A DNA stretch of 64,000 nucleotides from Heloderma charlesbogerti. Its lineage: Eukaryota; Chordata; Lepidosauria; Squamata; Helodermatidae. The notes under the pieces are model-generated. The model saw only the letters and a program-made list of their open reading frames with translations. It had not been told where the DNA came from and did not search any database. Made by a program: the position numbers and the translations under genes. Location of the stretch: positions 312,501-376,500 of the forward strand of contig JANEZZ010001956.1 of assembly GCA_026122225.1 (NCBI GenBank). Reading direction: 5' to 3'. Below are positions 50,101 to 53,039 of the stretch, piece by piece (the first letter of the stretch is position 1; each line of letters opens with the position of its first letter).

Positions 50101-52612
50101 CATCAGGAATTCACAACTACCCCAACTGCCTTTTCATCTCTACATCTACACCAATTGATTGACCTGGCTGGGAACTGGAAGAAAGGTGGGAAGATAATAA
50201 TGGACAGGAGAGAGCACCAGTAACATAGATGGTTAAGCTAACTGGGCACTTTGCTCACTAACATGAGAAAGCTATTATTGGATGAACACTGGGAAGGAAG
50301 GGGCAGGTGGTAGAACATAACATGCAGGGTGTTAGCTAGAAGAACGTGTGGAGGAGCCAAGGCCCACTGAATGTCCGCGCCAGTCAGCAGCAGGCCTCTT
50401 GCACATCCATGGGCCTCAACAGATGTTTGACCATGCTGACTGCTTACCCCAGGCTTGCCTTAAATCCTCTTAAATCAAGATGCCAGGGCTGAATCGCAGA
50501 CCTTCCACATGTATTCTACTGTCAAGCAATGGCCCCTTCCTGAGCTTTATGCTGAACTACAGACATTTCATAGGAACAGATGACTTCACAAAACACACAA
50601 ACTCAAACATTGCTTTCATTTAAAACAAGAACATGGATTTTGGTTCAGACCAATTTATAACCTGAACAAGGCTTTATGTGAAAAAGAGGTAAAATTCTTG
50701 TCCTGCTATGTTCAAGAATTGACTATATTCTGGCTACAGTGGCCGAGTTTGGACAATCATATCTTGGCTTAATAAGCCAAGATATGCATGACCCTTTCGC
50801 CAGCGCATGCAGCCCCTTTGTGGCATACCTTGAAAGTATGAACCATACTTTCCCTTTCACCCCAAACAGGAAACAATGTTTACTAGCTTCTGAAAAAGCC
50901 AGGATCTTAAAACACAGTCTGAAGCTAATTTAAGATCCTGGTTTGTTTCAAAGTCAACAACTGTGGTTTCCTGGTTCAGACAAAACAGAAAGCTTTGGCT
51001 AGAGACTTCAAGGCTTATTATGGTGCACCACAAAGGGAAGAGCTAAGAGGCTGCATGTGCCGACAAAGGCTTGTTCATATCTCAGTTTAGTAAGTCATCC
51101 AAATGCAACCAGTGTTTTGTTTCACTAATAATTACTTCTGTCTAAGGGGCAAACTACATGTTATAAGCATGTGTGTGTTTGCGTGTACATAACAGAACCC
51201 CAGGGGTGTTTGTGGGGGTTTGTTACAAACAAAAAGCAATCTTGGGAGAAAGCAATTTTGAGTGGAGGTAGGAAGGGATATTTACCCATTTTCTTGTCAA
51301 CTGTTTTTCAACTAAATATCACACCATTAGCAGTTCCCCTTCATAGAATCCGGTAGCACGTTTACCGTCATCATAAACACACAACTGGAAACATGCAGAG
51401 GTAAATTAGCTGGGTGGGGAGGAGGGGCACAATTCTGAGGTAACCACTAGCTAATAGGGAAAAGGTTAAGTAGCACATTCTCCTGCTACTCCTCTGCTCA
51501 AAGGGGTACACCCACCCCTTCAATCCCATCCTCCTTCTAACCTCATACATTTTTTTCCTTTTTATGCCTGAGCCAGCAGCCAAGTTCTTCCGCTGTACTT
51601 ATCAGACTAACTCTTTCTAGCTCAAGGGCAAGACACTGATAATCTGTTCAAATCATTGTTGCCTTCTCTCTCCCGCAGGTTTATAAACTTTAAAGCTAAT
51701 ACATCATAGCGGGGAAGGCCCCATTAAAAAAAACTCAAGAGTTGGCCTTCGGCAATCCCCTGTACTCTGATCCCCAACCCACCCCAATCCCTTGCAACAT
51801 GGGAGACAAAGGAGGCCTGTCATGCGTGAGAAGATTTATAAACACTTGAAATATGTTTTCTGTTTTTTGCTGTTAATAATCAATCTGCTGCTACCCACCC
51901 TATACACCTCAGCGGCACACAACTTAATCTTCATCTCAGCCTTCCAGCTACACATAAAGTACCTGTAACACCGCTTGTTCGCTTCCACCCTTCGCTACCC
52001 GTGCCTCTGCCTCATTTACCTTCCTCGCTGTAGCGTTTAGAGGGCAAGCTCCTTGGAGGCAGGGAAGCGTCTGTCCCTTTTGCTTACCGAGCTCTGCACA
52101 AGCACCCTGGACGCTGGGAAGGTTGCATAACTAAAAACAGCAGCTAATCCCACCCACAGCTGCAACAAATCCTTTTACATCCCTCGCTGCTCCGCCAGCT
52201 CACCTAATTCCCTTCAGCCTAGCCCTCTCCCCGCTCCACCTCGCCCGAGTCTGGGGCTCGGCCCCCTAGGGCTCTCCTTTCCCCCACACCCGTTGTCGTG
52301 ACGGGAAGCGTCTCCTCGGCTCCGAGCCACAATTCCCCTCCAGTGAGCGGAACACCCCCCCCACACACACACACATCCTCGGCCGCTGCGCTGGGCTTCT
52401 CCCGCTCCTTCCACTCACTCGCCCCACTAACCCTTAGGCTCAACTGCCCAAACAGCCCTCGCCCTGAGGCGGGAGAAGCCCCCTCGCCCGCCCCTCACCG
52501 TCGCCTAGCGACCCCTCTGCCTTGGGGACAGGAGCGCGCGCGGGGCGGGGGGGGGGCGGAGAGCGCGGCTCCTACGACCGCTCCCTACCTGGCCACCGAC
52601 AGCTTTGTCCAT
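9101..52612 (-). CDS. SECISBP2L: SECISBP2L, SECIS-binding protein 2-like (18 coding exons, 1091 aa)
   Basis: Joined coding exons are 52589-52612, 36874-37052, 35431-35755, 33090-33225, 32698-32921, 32576-32600, 31472-31584, 29726-29857, 29211-29294, 28083-28250, 26816-26957, 25448-25617, 20925-21057, 19690-19852, 16552-16772, 13789-13943, 12280-12496 and 9101-9765. All introns are GT-AG on the minus strand and every split codon closes, giving 3276 nt. The protein aligns by eye along its length with vertebrate SECISBP2L rather than SECISBP2: it has the long acidic tail (EPISEEVQLNSRIESWV) and the SECISBP2L-type N-terminus (AEVEPFIPQKK). Known for the family: SBP2-type proteins bind the SECIS element, a kink-turn RNA in selenoprotein mRNA 3' UTRs, through an L7Ae domain. 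SBP2L binds SECIS RNA but is reported to support selenocysteine insertion poorly in vitro. Domains: basic patch near 242-249, SECIS-incorporation-like segment about 560-590, L7Ae about 700-820, Glu/Asp run 981-994. No frameshift or internal stop is seen. Confidence 0.96.
10460..10690 (+). mobile_element. L2 LINE fragment (reverse transcriptase C-terminal part)
   Basis: Translation gives HLNYCNSLYVELPL and LQLRQNAAARVLIG, the usual L2 motif block (LDYCNALY, LQLVQNAAARL). It breaks off at the start of a second copy. Confidence 0.7.
10705..11278 (+). mobile_element. L2 LINE 3' end
   Basis: It runs from a 'gggactagaaggtctgcaca' block through 'ttggcagcacatgatgag' to the 3' terminal 'ccgcccagagagatttgg' and a short (ATC)n tail. 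It is separate from the preceding copy because the same protein segment is repeated. Confidence 0.75.
11280..11730 (+). mobile_element. L2-like LINE 3' end, diverged subfamily
   Basis: Translation includes FLGPGAHPLENPPC and FKHFLKMYLFIQAFSGL, equivalent to the end of L2 ORF2. It ends with 'agtatataaatgcataaaat' and an A-rich tail. Confidence 0.6.
12280..12496 (-). CDS. SECISBP2L: SECISBP2L coding exon 17 (residues 799-870 plus 1 nt)
   Basis: The acceptor is CTCTTAG|AATCTC and the donor GAGTATG|GTAAGT. It encodes NLFNKLVSLTEEARKAYRDM, the C-terminal helix of the L7Ae fold. A Glu/Lys-rich helix and the block HHMGHSRNPSAASAISFCSV follow, both strongly conserved in SBP2L. Confidence 0.96.
12497..13788. 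other. Intron 16 of SECISBP2L
   Basis: 1.3 kb. Only a CR1 tail fragment (13453-13520) and a GA-rich patch (13652-13688) were recognised. Confidence 0.7.
13453..13520 (-). mobile_element. CR1 3' end fragment
   Basis: 'agtagggttgaaaggggcct' followed by 'ggccatcgag' is the complement of the CR1 terminal segment seen at 43920-43985. Confidence 0.65.
13789..13943 (-). CDS. SECISBP2L: SECISBP2L coding exon 16 (residues 747-798), L7Ae core
   Basis: The acceptor ACCAAG|GT completes Gly747 and the donor GCTGAG|GTAAGA. It encodes GGLDEALYNVIAMAREQEIP, then FALGRKALGRCVNKL (about 769-783) and VPVSVVGIFNYSGAE. This is the L7Ae signature that contacts the SECIS kink-turn in family members. All key motif residues appear intact. 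Confidence 0.97.
14789..16456 (-). mobile_element. Tc1-type DNA transposon with long inverted ends
   Basis: Left end CAGTCAGGGCCAGAAATATT and complement of right end CAGGTAGGGACAGAAATATT define inverted repeats of roughly 200 bp. The outermost base pair on the right is flanked by TA, as expected for Tc1; the left flank is TG, one change. The right repeat carries 'tgccccacttttgtcaaa' twice in tandem. It contains a transposase reading frame on the minus strand, broken by one stop. It sits about 95 bp past the exon 15 donor, in the same orientation as the host gene. Confidence 0.9.
15046..16080 (-). pseudogene. Tc1 transposase, one in-frame TGA
   Basis: A single frame of 345 codons runs from ATG at 16080 to the stop at 15046. 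It is interrupted only by a TGA at 15787-15789; both halves stay in phase. The N-terminal half has the paired helix-turn-helix (VSLQVKEAIIRLRKQNKPIR, GVANTTVWNILKK) and the GRPQKT hook. The catalytic half shows WTDETK, MDHDPKHTA and SPDLKPIEH, with 34 residues between the second Asp and the Glu (DD34E). The usual family length is about 340. The element is therefore a recent, nearly intact but inactive copy. Confidence 0.88.
16552..16772 (-). CDS. SECISBP2L: SECISBP2L coding exon 15 (residues 673-746 plus 1 nt), start of RNA-binding domain
   Basis: The acceptor TTTACAG|G completes Glu673 and the donor CAAAAG|GTATTA. It encodes CNQVLSKEIDECVTLLLQEL, then LVMGLREVTKHMKLNKIKCV and IISPNCEKIQSK. 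The Arg/Lys-rich helix and the KCVIISP beta-strand belong to the L7Ae/NHP2-type kink-turn-binding fold. A Tc1 element begins about 95 bp past its donor. Confidence 0.96.
17085..18490 (-). mobile_element. L2 LINE, 5'-truncated, reverse transcriptase part
   Basis: The minus-strand frame carries DLSAAFNTIDHGILLGHL, GVPQGSVLSPMLFNIYM, HQYADATQLYFSF and LVQRAAARLLAGAG. Two long pieces are in one frame, separated by a TGA at 18053-18055. The catalytic YADD reads YADA, so the second Asp is lost. The 3' end on the left is AT-rich with (TTA)n. Confidence 0.88.
18620..19070 (+). mobile_element. L2-like LINE fragment, old and degraded
   Basis: Blocks such as 'cagaagttgcagctattgca' and 'ccacactggctgcttatt' match the L2 segment coding LQLxQNAAA and LHWL, but no frame is open. 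Confidence 0.5.
19690..19852 (-). CDS. SECISBP2L: SECISBP2L coding exon 14 (residues 619-672 plus 2 nt)
   Basis: The acceptor is TGTTACAG|AAACAG and the donor CAGAGA|GTAAGA. It encodes a Ser/Pro-rich segment (SDTSLSPASQNSPYCMTPVS, SSGIGSPMASSTITKIHSKR), very conserved and full of SP/TP sites. It links the SECIS-incorporation segment to the RNA-binding domain. Confidence 0.96.
19853..20924. other. Intron 13 of SECISBP2L
   Basis: 1.1 kb. Apart from the microsatellite at 20815-20862 nothing was recognised. An 81-codon open frame at 20232-20477 has no recognisable protein content and is not called. Confidence 0.65.
20815..20862. repeat. Compound microsatellite (CAGA)n(CA)n
   Basis: Six CAGA-type units followed by about ten CA units, 63 bp before the exon 13 donor end on the plus strand. 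Confidence 0.95.
20925..21057 (-). CDS. SECISBP2L: SECISBP2L coding exon 13 (residues 575-618 plus 1 nt)
   Basis: The acceptor is GTTTCAG|ATTATC. The donor is CAAGAAG|GTCAGA. It opens with IILKEREEKKGRLSVD, the core motif of the SECIS-incorporation region in SBP2-family proteins, followed by an acidic, less conserved stretch ending ELASQE. The intron before it carries the near full-length BovB LINE. Confidence 0.95.
21461..24695 (+). mobile_element. BovB (RTE) LINE, near full length, recently inactivated
   Basis: About 3.2 kb, antisense to the host gene. The endonuclease and reverse transcriptase are both recognisable and the 3' end carries the diagnostic 'gagtcggacacgactgaacg' followed by (AAC)n. 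BovB is known to be abundant in squamates and to have moved horizontally among vertebrates. The 5' boundary is approximate, and I found no convincing target duplication. Confidence 0.9.
21534..24675 (+). pseudogene. BovB polyprotein (endonuclease and reverse transcriptase), several stops
   Basis: The frame opens at 21534. The AP-endonuclease shows GTWNVRTM, GDWNAKIG and GADCGSDHELLL. An in-frame TGA at 22968-22970 follows, then the RT with PIPKKGNAKECSNY, VYFCFIDYAKAFDCVDHNKL, a second in-frame TGA at 23793-23795, ILSPCLFNLCAEY and intact LRYADDTTLM. A TAA at 23974 and a frame change precede AMYGCESWTIW; another TGA lies at about 24322. The last part (GRPGVLWSMGSRRVGHD) runs to 24675. A functional copy is usually about 1000 residues. 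Confidence 0.88.
25448..25617 (-). CDS. SECISBP2L: SECISBP2L coding exon 12 (residues 518-574)
   Basis: The acceptor TTTAG|TT completes Val518 and the donor AAAAAG|GTAAAC. It encodes AAPFHTKESANRKSLTK and ends in ELSKLKRPTALKK. By family knowledge the Lys-rich end starts the SECIS-incorporation domain of SBP2-type proteins. Confidence 0.95.
25618..26815. other. Intron 11 of SECISBP2L
   Basis: 1.2 kb with no recognisable repeat or gene. Confidence 0.6.
26816..26957 (-). CDS. SECISBP2L: SECISBP2L coding exon 11 (residues 471-517 plus 1 nt)
   Basis: The acceptor is ATTACAG|GAAGCA and the donor TACACAG|GTAGG. It encodes EAVSKAAGKKSKTPVQLDLG followed by DMLAALEKQQQAMKARQI, nearly identical to the human segment. 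The Leu/Gln pattern suggests a short helix or coiled segment (inference). Confidence 0.95.
27008..27165 (+). mobile_element. CR1/L3-like LINE 3' tail fragment
   Basis: Matches the last part of the element at 30276-30640: 'ctgactggccactctgtgac' then 'aggccttggtctgatgcagc'. Confidence 0.6.
27207..27737. mobile_element. Solo LTR of a retrotransposon (Gypsy-like by style)
   Basis: A 531-bp unit begins TGTCAGG and ends CCTGACA, so the termini are inverted TG...CA. It is flanked on both sides by the same 5 bp, CTCTG (27202-27206 and 27738-27742). This is a perfect target duplication. There is no internal region, so it is a solo LTR. A 66-codon open frame (27214-27414) rich in Glu, Ser and Asp lies inside. 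Superfamily and strand are inferred, not proven. Confidence 0.85.
27751..27766. repeat. Poly-G tract
   Basis: Uninterrupted G run just right of the solo LTR. Confidence 0.9.
28083..28250 (-). CDS. SECISBP2L: SECISBP2L coding exon 10 (residues 415-470)
   Basis: The acceptor is ACCCTAG|CTGGAT. The donor is CTCCAG|GTCTGT, a weak +3/+4 match but a GT. It encodes LDDLPENSPINIVQTPIPIT, a Lys-rich stretch (KRAKSQKKK) and an Ala-rich segment with AQEYSEISMEQRKLQ. This is among the best conserved parts of the linker. Confidence 0.95.
28251..29210. other. Intron 9 of SECISBP2L
   Basis: 960 bp. About 28380-28450 resembles a MIR-like tail ('tatagtgcttttcctaagtg'), weakly. Nothing else was recognised. 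Confidence 0.5.
29211..29294 (-). CDS. SECISBP2L: SECISBP2L coding exon 9 (residues 387-414)
   Basis: The acceptor is CTCTTCAG|GATGAA and the donor AAAGTG|GTAAGAG. It encodes 28 residues beginning DEEEFPELNSDSGN and ending APKV, corresponding to human DEDGFQELNENGN with its KV end. Phase 0 on both sides. Confidence 0.93.
29295..29725. other. Intron 8 of SECISBP2L
   Basis: 431 bp with no recognisable feature. Confidence 0.6.
29726..29857 (-). CDS. SECISBP2L: SECISBP2L coding exon 8 (residues 343-386)
   Basis: The acceptor is CCATTGTAG|CCTGCC and the donor TTTGAG|GTACC. It encodes IRCRGHSTSSERRQNLQRK and ends in PEPLYFE, matching human FRCRGHSTSSERRQNLQKR and SESLYFE. The acceptor choice is fixed by phase, because the inner ATTAG would put a stop in frame. 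Confidence 0.94.
29970..30275 (-). mobile_element. CR1/L3-like LINE 3' end, left arm of an inverted pair
   Basis: On the minus strand it reads from 'gtagtgatggccatcaattt' to the terminal 'ggtctgatccggcacagctc' and 'ttcttatgttctta'. It faces the copy at 30276-30640 head to head. Confidence 0.75.
30276..30640 (+). mobile_element. CR1/L3-like LINE 3' end, right arm of an inverted pair
   Basis: Contains 'gtgggagattcaggacagat', 'ccacaagatgtagtgatagc' and the terminal 'gcctgatccagcatggctct'. About 290 bp of it is complementary to the left arm, so the two can form a long hairpin in the pre-mRNA. Confidence 0.75.
31472..31584 (-). CDS. SECISBP2L: SECISBP2L coding exon 7 (residues 305-342)
   Basis: The acceptor is CTTTCAG|CTGGTG, completing Ala305, and the donor TCACAG|GTATTT. 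It encodes a block with ATQKKPWIER and FSRGGRQPEQRSSQ, matching human ATQKKPWMEK and FSRGGRQTEQRNNSQ. The donor is followed by a T-rich tract. Phase 0 at the end. Confidence 0.93.
31585..32575. other. Intron 6 of SECISBP2L
   Basis: 991 bp. Apart from a small foldback at 32189-32308 and an (ATC)n stretch at 31781-31794 nothing was recognised. Confidence 0.6.
32189..32308. mobile_element. hAT-like foldback MITE ('CAGCCTTCC' family), copy 1
   Basis: Starts 'cagtcttcctcaacctggta' and ends with the inverted 'aggttagggaaggctg'. Same family as 35916, 38827 and 40184. Confidence 0.6.
32576..32600 (-). CDS. SECISBP2L: SECISBP2L coding microexon 6 (25 nt, residues 297-304 plus 1 nt)
   Basis: A 25-nt exon encoding LMEPSVHP plus the first base of codon 305. 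The acceptor is TTTATTTTCAG|CTC and the donor CCAG|GTAAAG. It sits 97 bp after exon 5. Support is phase: without it the frame between exons 5 and 7 does not close. The human protein has a similarly placed poorly conserved segment. Too short to appear in an ORF scan. Confidence 0.82.
32698..32921 (-). CDS. SECISBP2L: SECISBP2L coding exon 5 (residues 222-296)
   Basis: The acceptor TGCAG|AC completes Asp222 and the donor is GCAAAT|GTAAGT. It contains the basic cluster KPKSRRRRTSH (about 242-252), a plausible nuclear localisation signal by inference. The strongly conserved Ser/acidic block SSSEQGASEADIDSDSGYC follows. Phase 0 at the end. Confidence 0.95.
33090..33225 (-). CDS. SECISBP2L: SECISBP2L coding exon 4 (residues 177-221 plus 1 nt)
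   Basis: The acceptor is AACAG|CAACAGCC; a NAGNAG-like alternative six bases further in could remove two Gln. The donor is ACAG|GTATGG. It encodes QQPSQTHIKTKRPPVKSV and then RPKIVLLVDACQQT, matching the human IKSKRPLVKNV and SKIVLLVDA blocks. Confidence 0.93.
33799..33866. repeat. Tandem duplication, 2 x 34 bp
   Basis: 33799-33832 and 33833-33866 are identical; the unit begins 'gttgtatagtggttttgttt'. Confidence 0.95.
34562..34790. mobile_element. Two partial 'GCAATCCTATG' MITE pieces
   Basis: 34562-34625 is the left half of the short type ('agggtgcagtcctatgcacg', 'aaagtcctagaactcccaga'). 34628-34790 is the left part of the longer type, with 'gggtgcaatcctat', 'gcctctgaactt' and 'gcatccaatgcac', as in 39032. 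Confidence 0.5.
35431..35755 (-). CDS. SECISBP2L: SECISBP2L coding exon 3 (residues 68-176)
   Basis: The acceptor TTTTTTCAG|A completes Arg68 and the donor is AAAAA|GTAAGC. It encodes a Pro/Tyr-rich stretch (LPLYNNDIRWQQPNPNP, STEYTYYQLMPAPCAQVMGF) followed by a polar segment ending GPVVQK. This low-complexity N-terminal region is typical of SBP2L. Ends in phase 0. Confidence 0.95.
35916..36024. mobile_element. hAT-like foldback MITE, copy 2
   Basis: 'cagccttccccaggctggta' on the left and 'caggttgaggaaggctg' on the right. The 8-bp flanks GTCTACAG and CTCTATAG agree at most positions, as for a hAT 8-bp duplication. Confidence 0.65.
36107..36209. repeat. Near-perfect inverted repeat, 31-bp arms
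   Basis: Left arm 36107-36137 begins 'gttacctcctatctgcctat'. The right arm 36179-36209 is its complement with one mismatch. The 41-bp loop is a CA/TA-rich stretch. It does not resemble the other MITE families in the window. Confidence 0.95.
36874..37052 (-). CDS. SECISBP2L: SECISBP2L coding exon 2 (residues 9-67 plus 2 nt)
   Basis: The acceptor is TTCTTTAAG|AAC and the donor AATAG|GTAATT. It encodes the conserved N-terminal block NVKLSAEVEPFIPQKK and ends in QENQSN with a split Arg codon (AG+A). The 5' intron is 15.5 kb, the longest of the gene. No annotated domain; the block is well conserved among SBP2L proteins. Confidence 0.95.
37748..37800 (+). mobile_element. BovB 3' tail fragment
   Basis: 'gagttggacacgacttaacg' plus 'actgaacaataacaac' is the BovB terminus seen at 24660-24693. 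Confidence 0.75.
38827..38968. mobile_element. hAT-like foldback MITE, copy 3
   Basis: 'cagccttccccaacctggtg' on the left, 'caccaagctggggagggctg' on the right; inner arms around 'ccaaaacatctagaaggcac'. Confidence 0.7.
39032..39637. mobile_element. Harbinger-like MITE copy 1, with CR1 inserted
   Basis: Ends 'gggcgcaatcctatgg' and complement of 'ccataggattgctccc' are flanked by TAA on both sides. The interior matches 40326-40691. A CR1 tail interrupts it at about 39228-39380. Classification from TAA duplication is inferred. Confidence 0.65.
39228..39380 (-). mobile_element. CR1 3' end nested in the MITE
   Basis: 'catagaatcatagaatagta' is the CR1 terminal repeat on the complement, then 'gggttggaaggggcctataa' and 'catctt' of the upstream part. 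The empty site is seen at 40500 ('acacataggatgtgtc'). Confidence 0.8.
40103..40175 (+). mobile_element. CR1/L3-like LINE 3' tail fragment
   Basis: 'atgctggactagataggcct' and 'ctgattcagcatggctctta' match the other tails. Confidence 0.6.
40184..40312. mobile_element. hAT-like foldback MITE, copy 4
   Basis: 'cagctttccccaacctgggt' on the left and 'accaggttgggtaaggc' on the right; 'gtagtccaaaacttctgaag' inside. Confidence 0.65.
40326..40691. mobile_element. Harbinger-like MITE copy 2
   Basis: Ends 'ggacgcaatcctatgg' and 'ccataggattgctccc', flanked by TAA on both sides. Interior blocks 'tatccaatgcagggcaggag' and 'gctagacagccaatttcgg' match copies 1 and 3. An uninterrupted G run and (CGG)n at 40466-40490. 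Confidence 0.7.
40700..41787 (-). mobile_element. L2 LINE, 5'-truncated
   Basis: Minus-strand translation gives VRCHQYADDTQLYFSFSS (intact YADD), LDYCNALYMGLPLKIVQKL, LVQNAAARLITGTRR and VATRGRAFSVVAL in two frames. The 3' end lies near the (TTAT) stretch at 40700-40725. Confidence 0.88.
41856..41935. repeat. Cluster of small direct and inverted repeats
   Basis: 'tgccattaatctaaaactg' occurs at 41856-41874 and 41890-41908. Between and after them lie two hairpins, 'aaactggagttccagttt' and a 10-bp-arm one at 41906-41933 (ctgtgaggag / ctcctcacag). Probably a MITE remnant. Confidence 0.6.
42689..43083. mobile_element. Harbinger-like MITE copy 3, inverted interior
   Basis: Ends 'gggcgcaatcctaagg' and 'aggatcgctccc' with TAA on both sides. 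The interior ('gctagacagccaaaatcagc', 'cattggataggcggtcacct') is the complement of copies 1 and 2. Confidence 0.7.
43485..43987 (+). mobile_element. CR1 LINE 3' end
   Basis: Open frame 43615-43908 carries SLEKRRLRGDMIALFKYLKG, RNNGLKLQEARFQLNIRK and WNQLPREVVGCPTLEAFK, the classic CR1 ORF2 C-terminus. The end is 'ccaaccctactattctatga'. 5' truncated with an early break. Confidence 0.9.
44063..44152. mobile_element. Small 'GCAATCCTA' palindromic element
   Basis: 'ggctgcaatcctaaacacac' then 'gggagtaagcccc', 'caatgggact', 'gagtaaacatgcataggata'. The halves are loosely inverted. Same family as 47010, 48764, 53161 and others. Confidence 0.55.
44174..44307. mobile_element. Foldback MITE of 'GGGTGCAATCC' type with TAA flanks
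   Basis: The left arm 'agtcctacaacttccagcat' pairs with 'atgctgggagttgtaggac' on the right over about 35 bp. The 3 bp on both outer sides are TAA. Confidence 0.75.
44836..45079 (+). mobile_element. ACA/Squam-type tRNA-derived SINE
   Basis: tRNA head with A-box-like 'tggtgtagtggcaagagtg' and B-box 'gggttctagtccc', then the 'gggccagtcacacactctca' body, 'gccgccttgggttcc' and the 3' 'gcgggatataaatgcaataa' with (ATA)n tail. Complete copy. Confidence 0.9.
45484..45676 (-). mobile_element. ACA/Squam-type SINE
   Basis: The complement reads from 'gcccagtgtagtggttagag' through 'cctgggtttgagtccccact' and 'acagggttgttgtg' to a tail near 45490. The middle of the body is partly lost. Confidence 0.8.
46061..46120. 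mobile_element. Half of a 'GGGTGCAATCC' MITE
   Basis: 'gggtgcaagcctatgcatgt' followed by 'aaagtcctacaactcccagc' is the left arm only; no right arm follows. Confidence 0.55.
46780..46963 (-). mobile_element. RTE LINE 3' end, 184 bp, with 11-bp target duplication
   Basis: Flanked by 'cagtgggcctt' at 46769-46779 and 46964-46974. The sequence is the 3' end of the family at 55504-57881 ('cttcgtgacttcatggacca' and 'cagaatatcatccatccatc'). Strongly 5'-truncated. Confidence 0.9.
47010..47057. mobile_element. Fragment of small 'GCAATCCTATGCA' element
   Basis: 'ggttgcaatcctatgcacaa' and 'cttgggagtaaatcc'. Confidence 0.5.
47093..47176. repeat. Microsatellite (CTTT)n(CCTT)n
   Basis: About eleven CTTT units followed by about nine CCTT units; a point change between the two blocks has been copied along. 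Confidence 0.95.
47200..47268 (+). mobile_element. L2 LINE 3' terminal fragment
   Basis: 'gtccggagggctttggctat' and 'gggcggtgtagaaatgtaat' with (AAAT)n tail. Confidence 0.7.
48764..48850. mobile_element. Small 'GCAATCCTATGCA' element
   Basis: 'gggctgcaatcctatgcagt' then 'ggagtaggttccacc' and 'taagtaagcctgcattga'. Confidence 0.5.
48887..48924. repeat. Perfect hairpin, 16-bp arms, 6-nt loop
   Basis: 'cctgcaagttagaaac' (48887-48902) and 'gtttctaacttgcagg' (48909-48924) are exact complements. It is not part of a recognised repeat. Confidence 0.95.
48937..48982 (-). mobile_element. Sauria-type SINE tail fragment
   Basis: 'aggttcctcctgtgcaagca' and 'ccgggtcattactgaccc' are the complement of the SINE end seen at 58745-58775. 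Confidence 0.65.
49231..49420 (-). mobile_element. tRNA-derived SINE, sauropsid type
   Basis: The complement has B-box 'aggttcaatccctagcatct' after 'ggcatgcaaaaagttcc', and a tail ending near 'agacagcttcctatgttcc'. Relative of 1408-1600. Confidence 0.65.
49805..49912. mobile_element. Foldback MITE of 'GCAATCCTATGCATG' type, TAA flanks
   Basis: 'agttgcaatcttatgcatgt' left, 'ggcaccc' right, with the arms 'cctacaactcccag' and 'ctgggagctgtagg'. Outer 3 bp are TAA on both sides. Confidence 0.65.
50735..51125. mobile_element. Foldback element with several hairpins
   Basis: Contains exact hairpins at 50758-50786 (13-bp arms, 3-nt loop), 50832-50852 (9-bp arms, 3-nt loop) and 50899-50941 (12-bp arms, ccaggatcttaa / ttaagatcctgg). 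The left and right ends also share inverted pieces ('catatcttggctta' and 'gttcatatctcag'). MITE type not assigned. Confidence 0.6.
52500..52512. promoter_or_regulatory. X-box-like 13-mer (RFX-type), copy 1
   Basis: GTCGCCTAGCGAC has perfect 5-bp inverted arms (GTCGC/GCGAC) and fits the GTNRCC half-site pattern of RFX X-boxes. It lies in intron 1 about 77 bp past the exon 1 donor. Binding is inferred. Confidence 0.4.
52589..52612 (-). CDS. SECISBP2L: SECISBP2L coding exon 1 (residues 1-8)
   Basis: The start ATG is the complement of 52610-52612 and encodes MDKAVGGQ. Its context is GAGCCATGG, a strong Kozak match with G at -3 and G at +4. The donor reads CAG|GTAGGG. In the human gene exon 1 also ends after eight codons in phase 0. 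The exon lies inside a CpG-rich region. The frame stays open upstream but I found no in-frame upstream ATG before 52777, so this start is preferred. Confidence 0.88.
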
Positions 52613-52922
52613 GGCTCCAGCAGCCAGAGCAGACCGGGCCGGGGGAGGCGGCGCGACTCCTAGTAGGCGCAGCAGGGGCAGCAGGCCGCTTCCCCCATGG
52701 CTCCCTCTTCCCTCGCTGACAGGCTTCCGCTCACACCCAACGCGGCGGCGGCGGCGGCTGACGCGGCTCCCGAGCAAGACCCGGCTACGCCACTAGCGTC
52801 GGCTAGAGATGGAGGAGGAGGAGGGATCATCTGGGACGGAAGCCGGCAGGAGCCGCCGTGCGCGTAACGCGTTGGTTAAAACGCCCTCCCCTGAGCTGAG
52901 CTTCCCGCCCACTTTCGCCGCC

Positions 52923-52935
52923 GTCGCCTAGCGAC
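52923..52935. promoter_or_regulatory. X-box-like 13-mer (RFX-type), copy 2
   Basis: The identical 13-mer GTCGCCTAGCGAC occurs again 423 bp away, upstream of exon 1 at the edge of the CpG-rich region. Exact repetition of a palindromic 13-mer around one exon is unlikely by chance. Confidence 0.4.
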
Positions 52936-53039
52936 GCCGGGCCTGCGTGGCCTGTTCAGGGCCCCGCGGCGGACGCGAGCAGTGATCTCTGCCTGGCTGC
53001 AAGCCTGTGGTGTTTGTGTGTTTTGCTTCAAGGACGCAG

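Larger units (their letters stand above)
37053..52588. other. Intron 1 of SECISBP2L (15.5 kb)
   Basis: Repeat-dense. Besides the listed elements, no feature was recognised at 37053-37739, 37800-38825, 41936-42688, 45080-45483, 45677-46059, 47270-48763, 49421-49800, 49913-50734 and 51126-52190. No alternative exon was seen. A (TCA/ATC)-poor GA-rich patch lies at 48366-48510. Confidence 0.6.
52190..52960 (-). promoter_or_regulatory. SECISBP2L: CpG-rich promoter and 5' UTR region of SECISBP2L
   Basis: CpG dinucleotides and GC content rise sharply here compared with the AT-rich surroundings. The region contains exon 1, a (GGC)n tract at 52741-52759 and poly-G runs. No TATA box is evident, as expected for a housekeeping-type promoter. 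The transcription start is probably between 52650 and 52950 but cannot be fixed from sequence. Confidence 0.75.

Noticed and set aside
52298..52663. Several open frames on both strands in the CpG-rich region
   Set aside because: High GC removes stop codons by chance. The translations are Ala/Gly/Arg/Pro-rich with no recognisable domain.
52505..52777. An N-terminal extension of SECISBP2L upstream of the chosen ATG
   Set aside because: The frame is open, but the apparent start at 52777 is TTG, not ATG. The chosen ATG has a strong Kozak context and matches the human exon 1 length.
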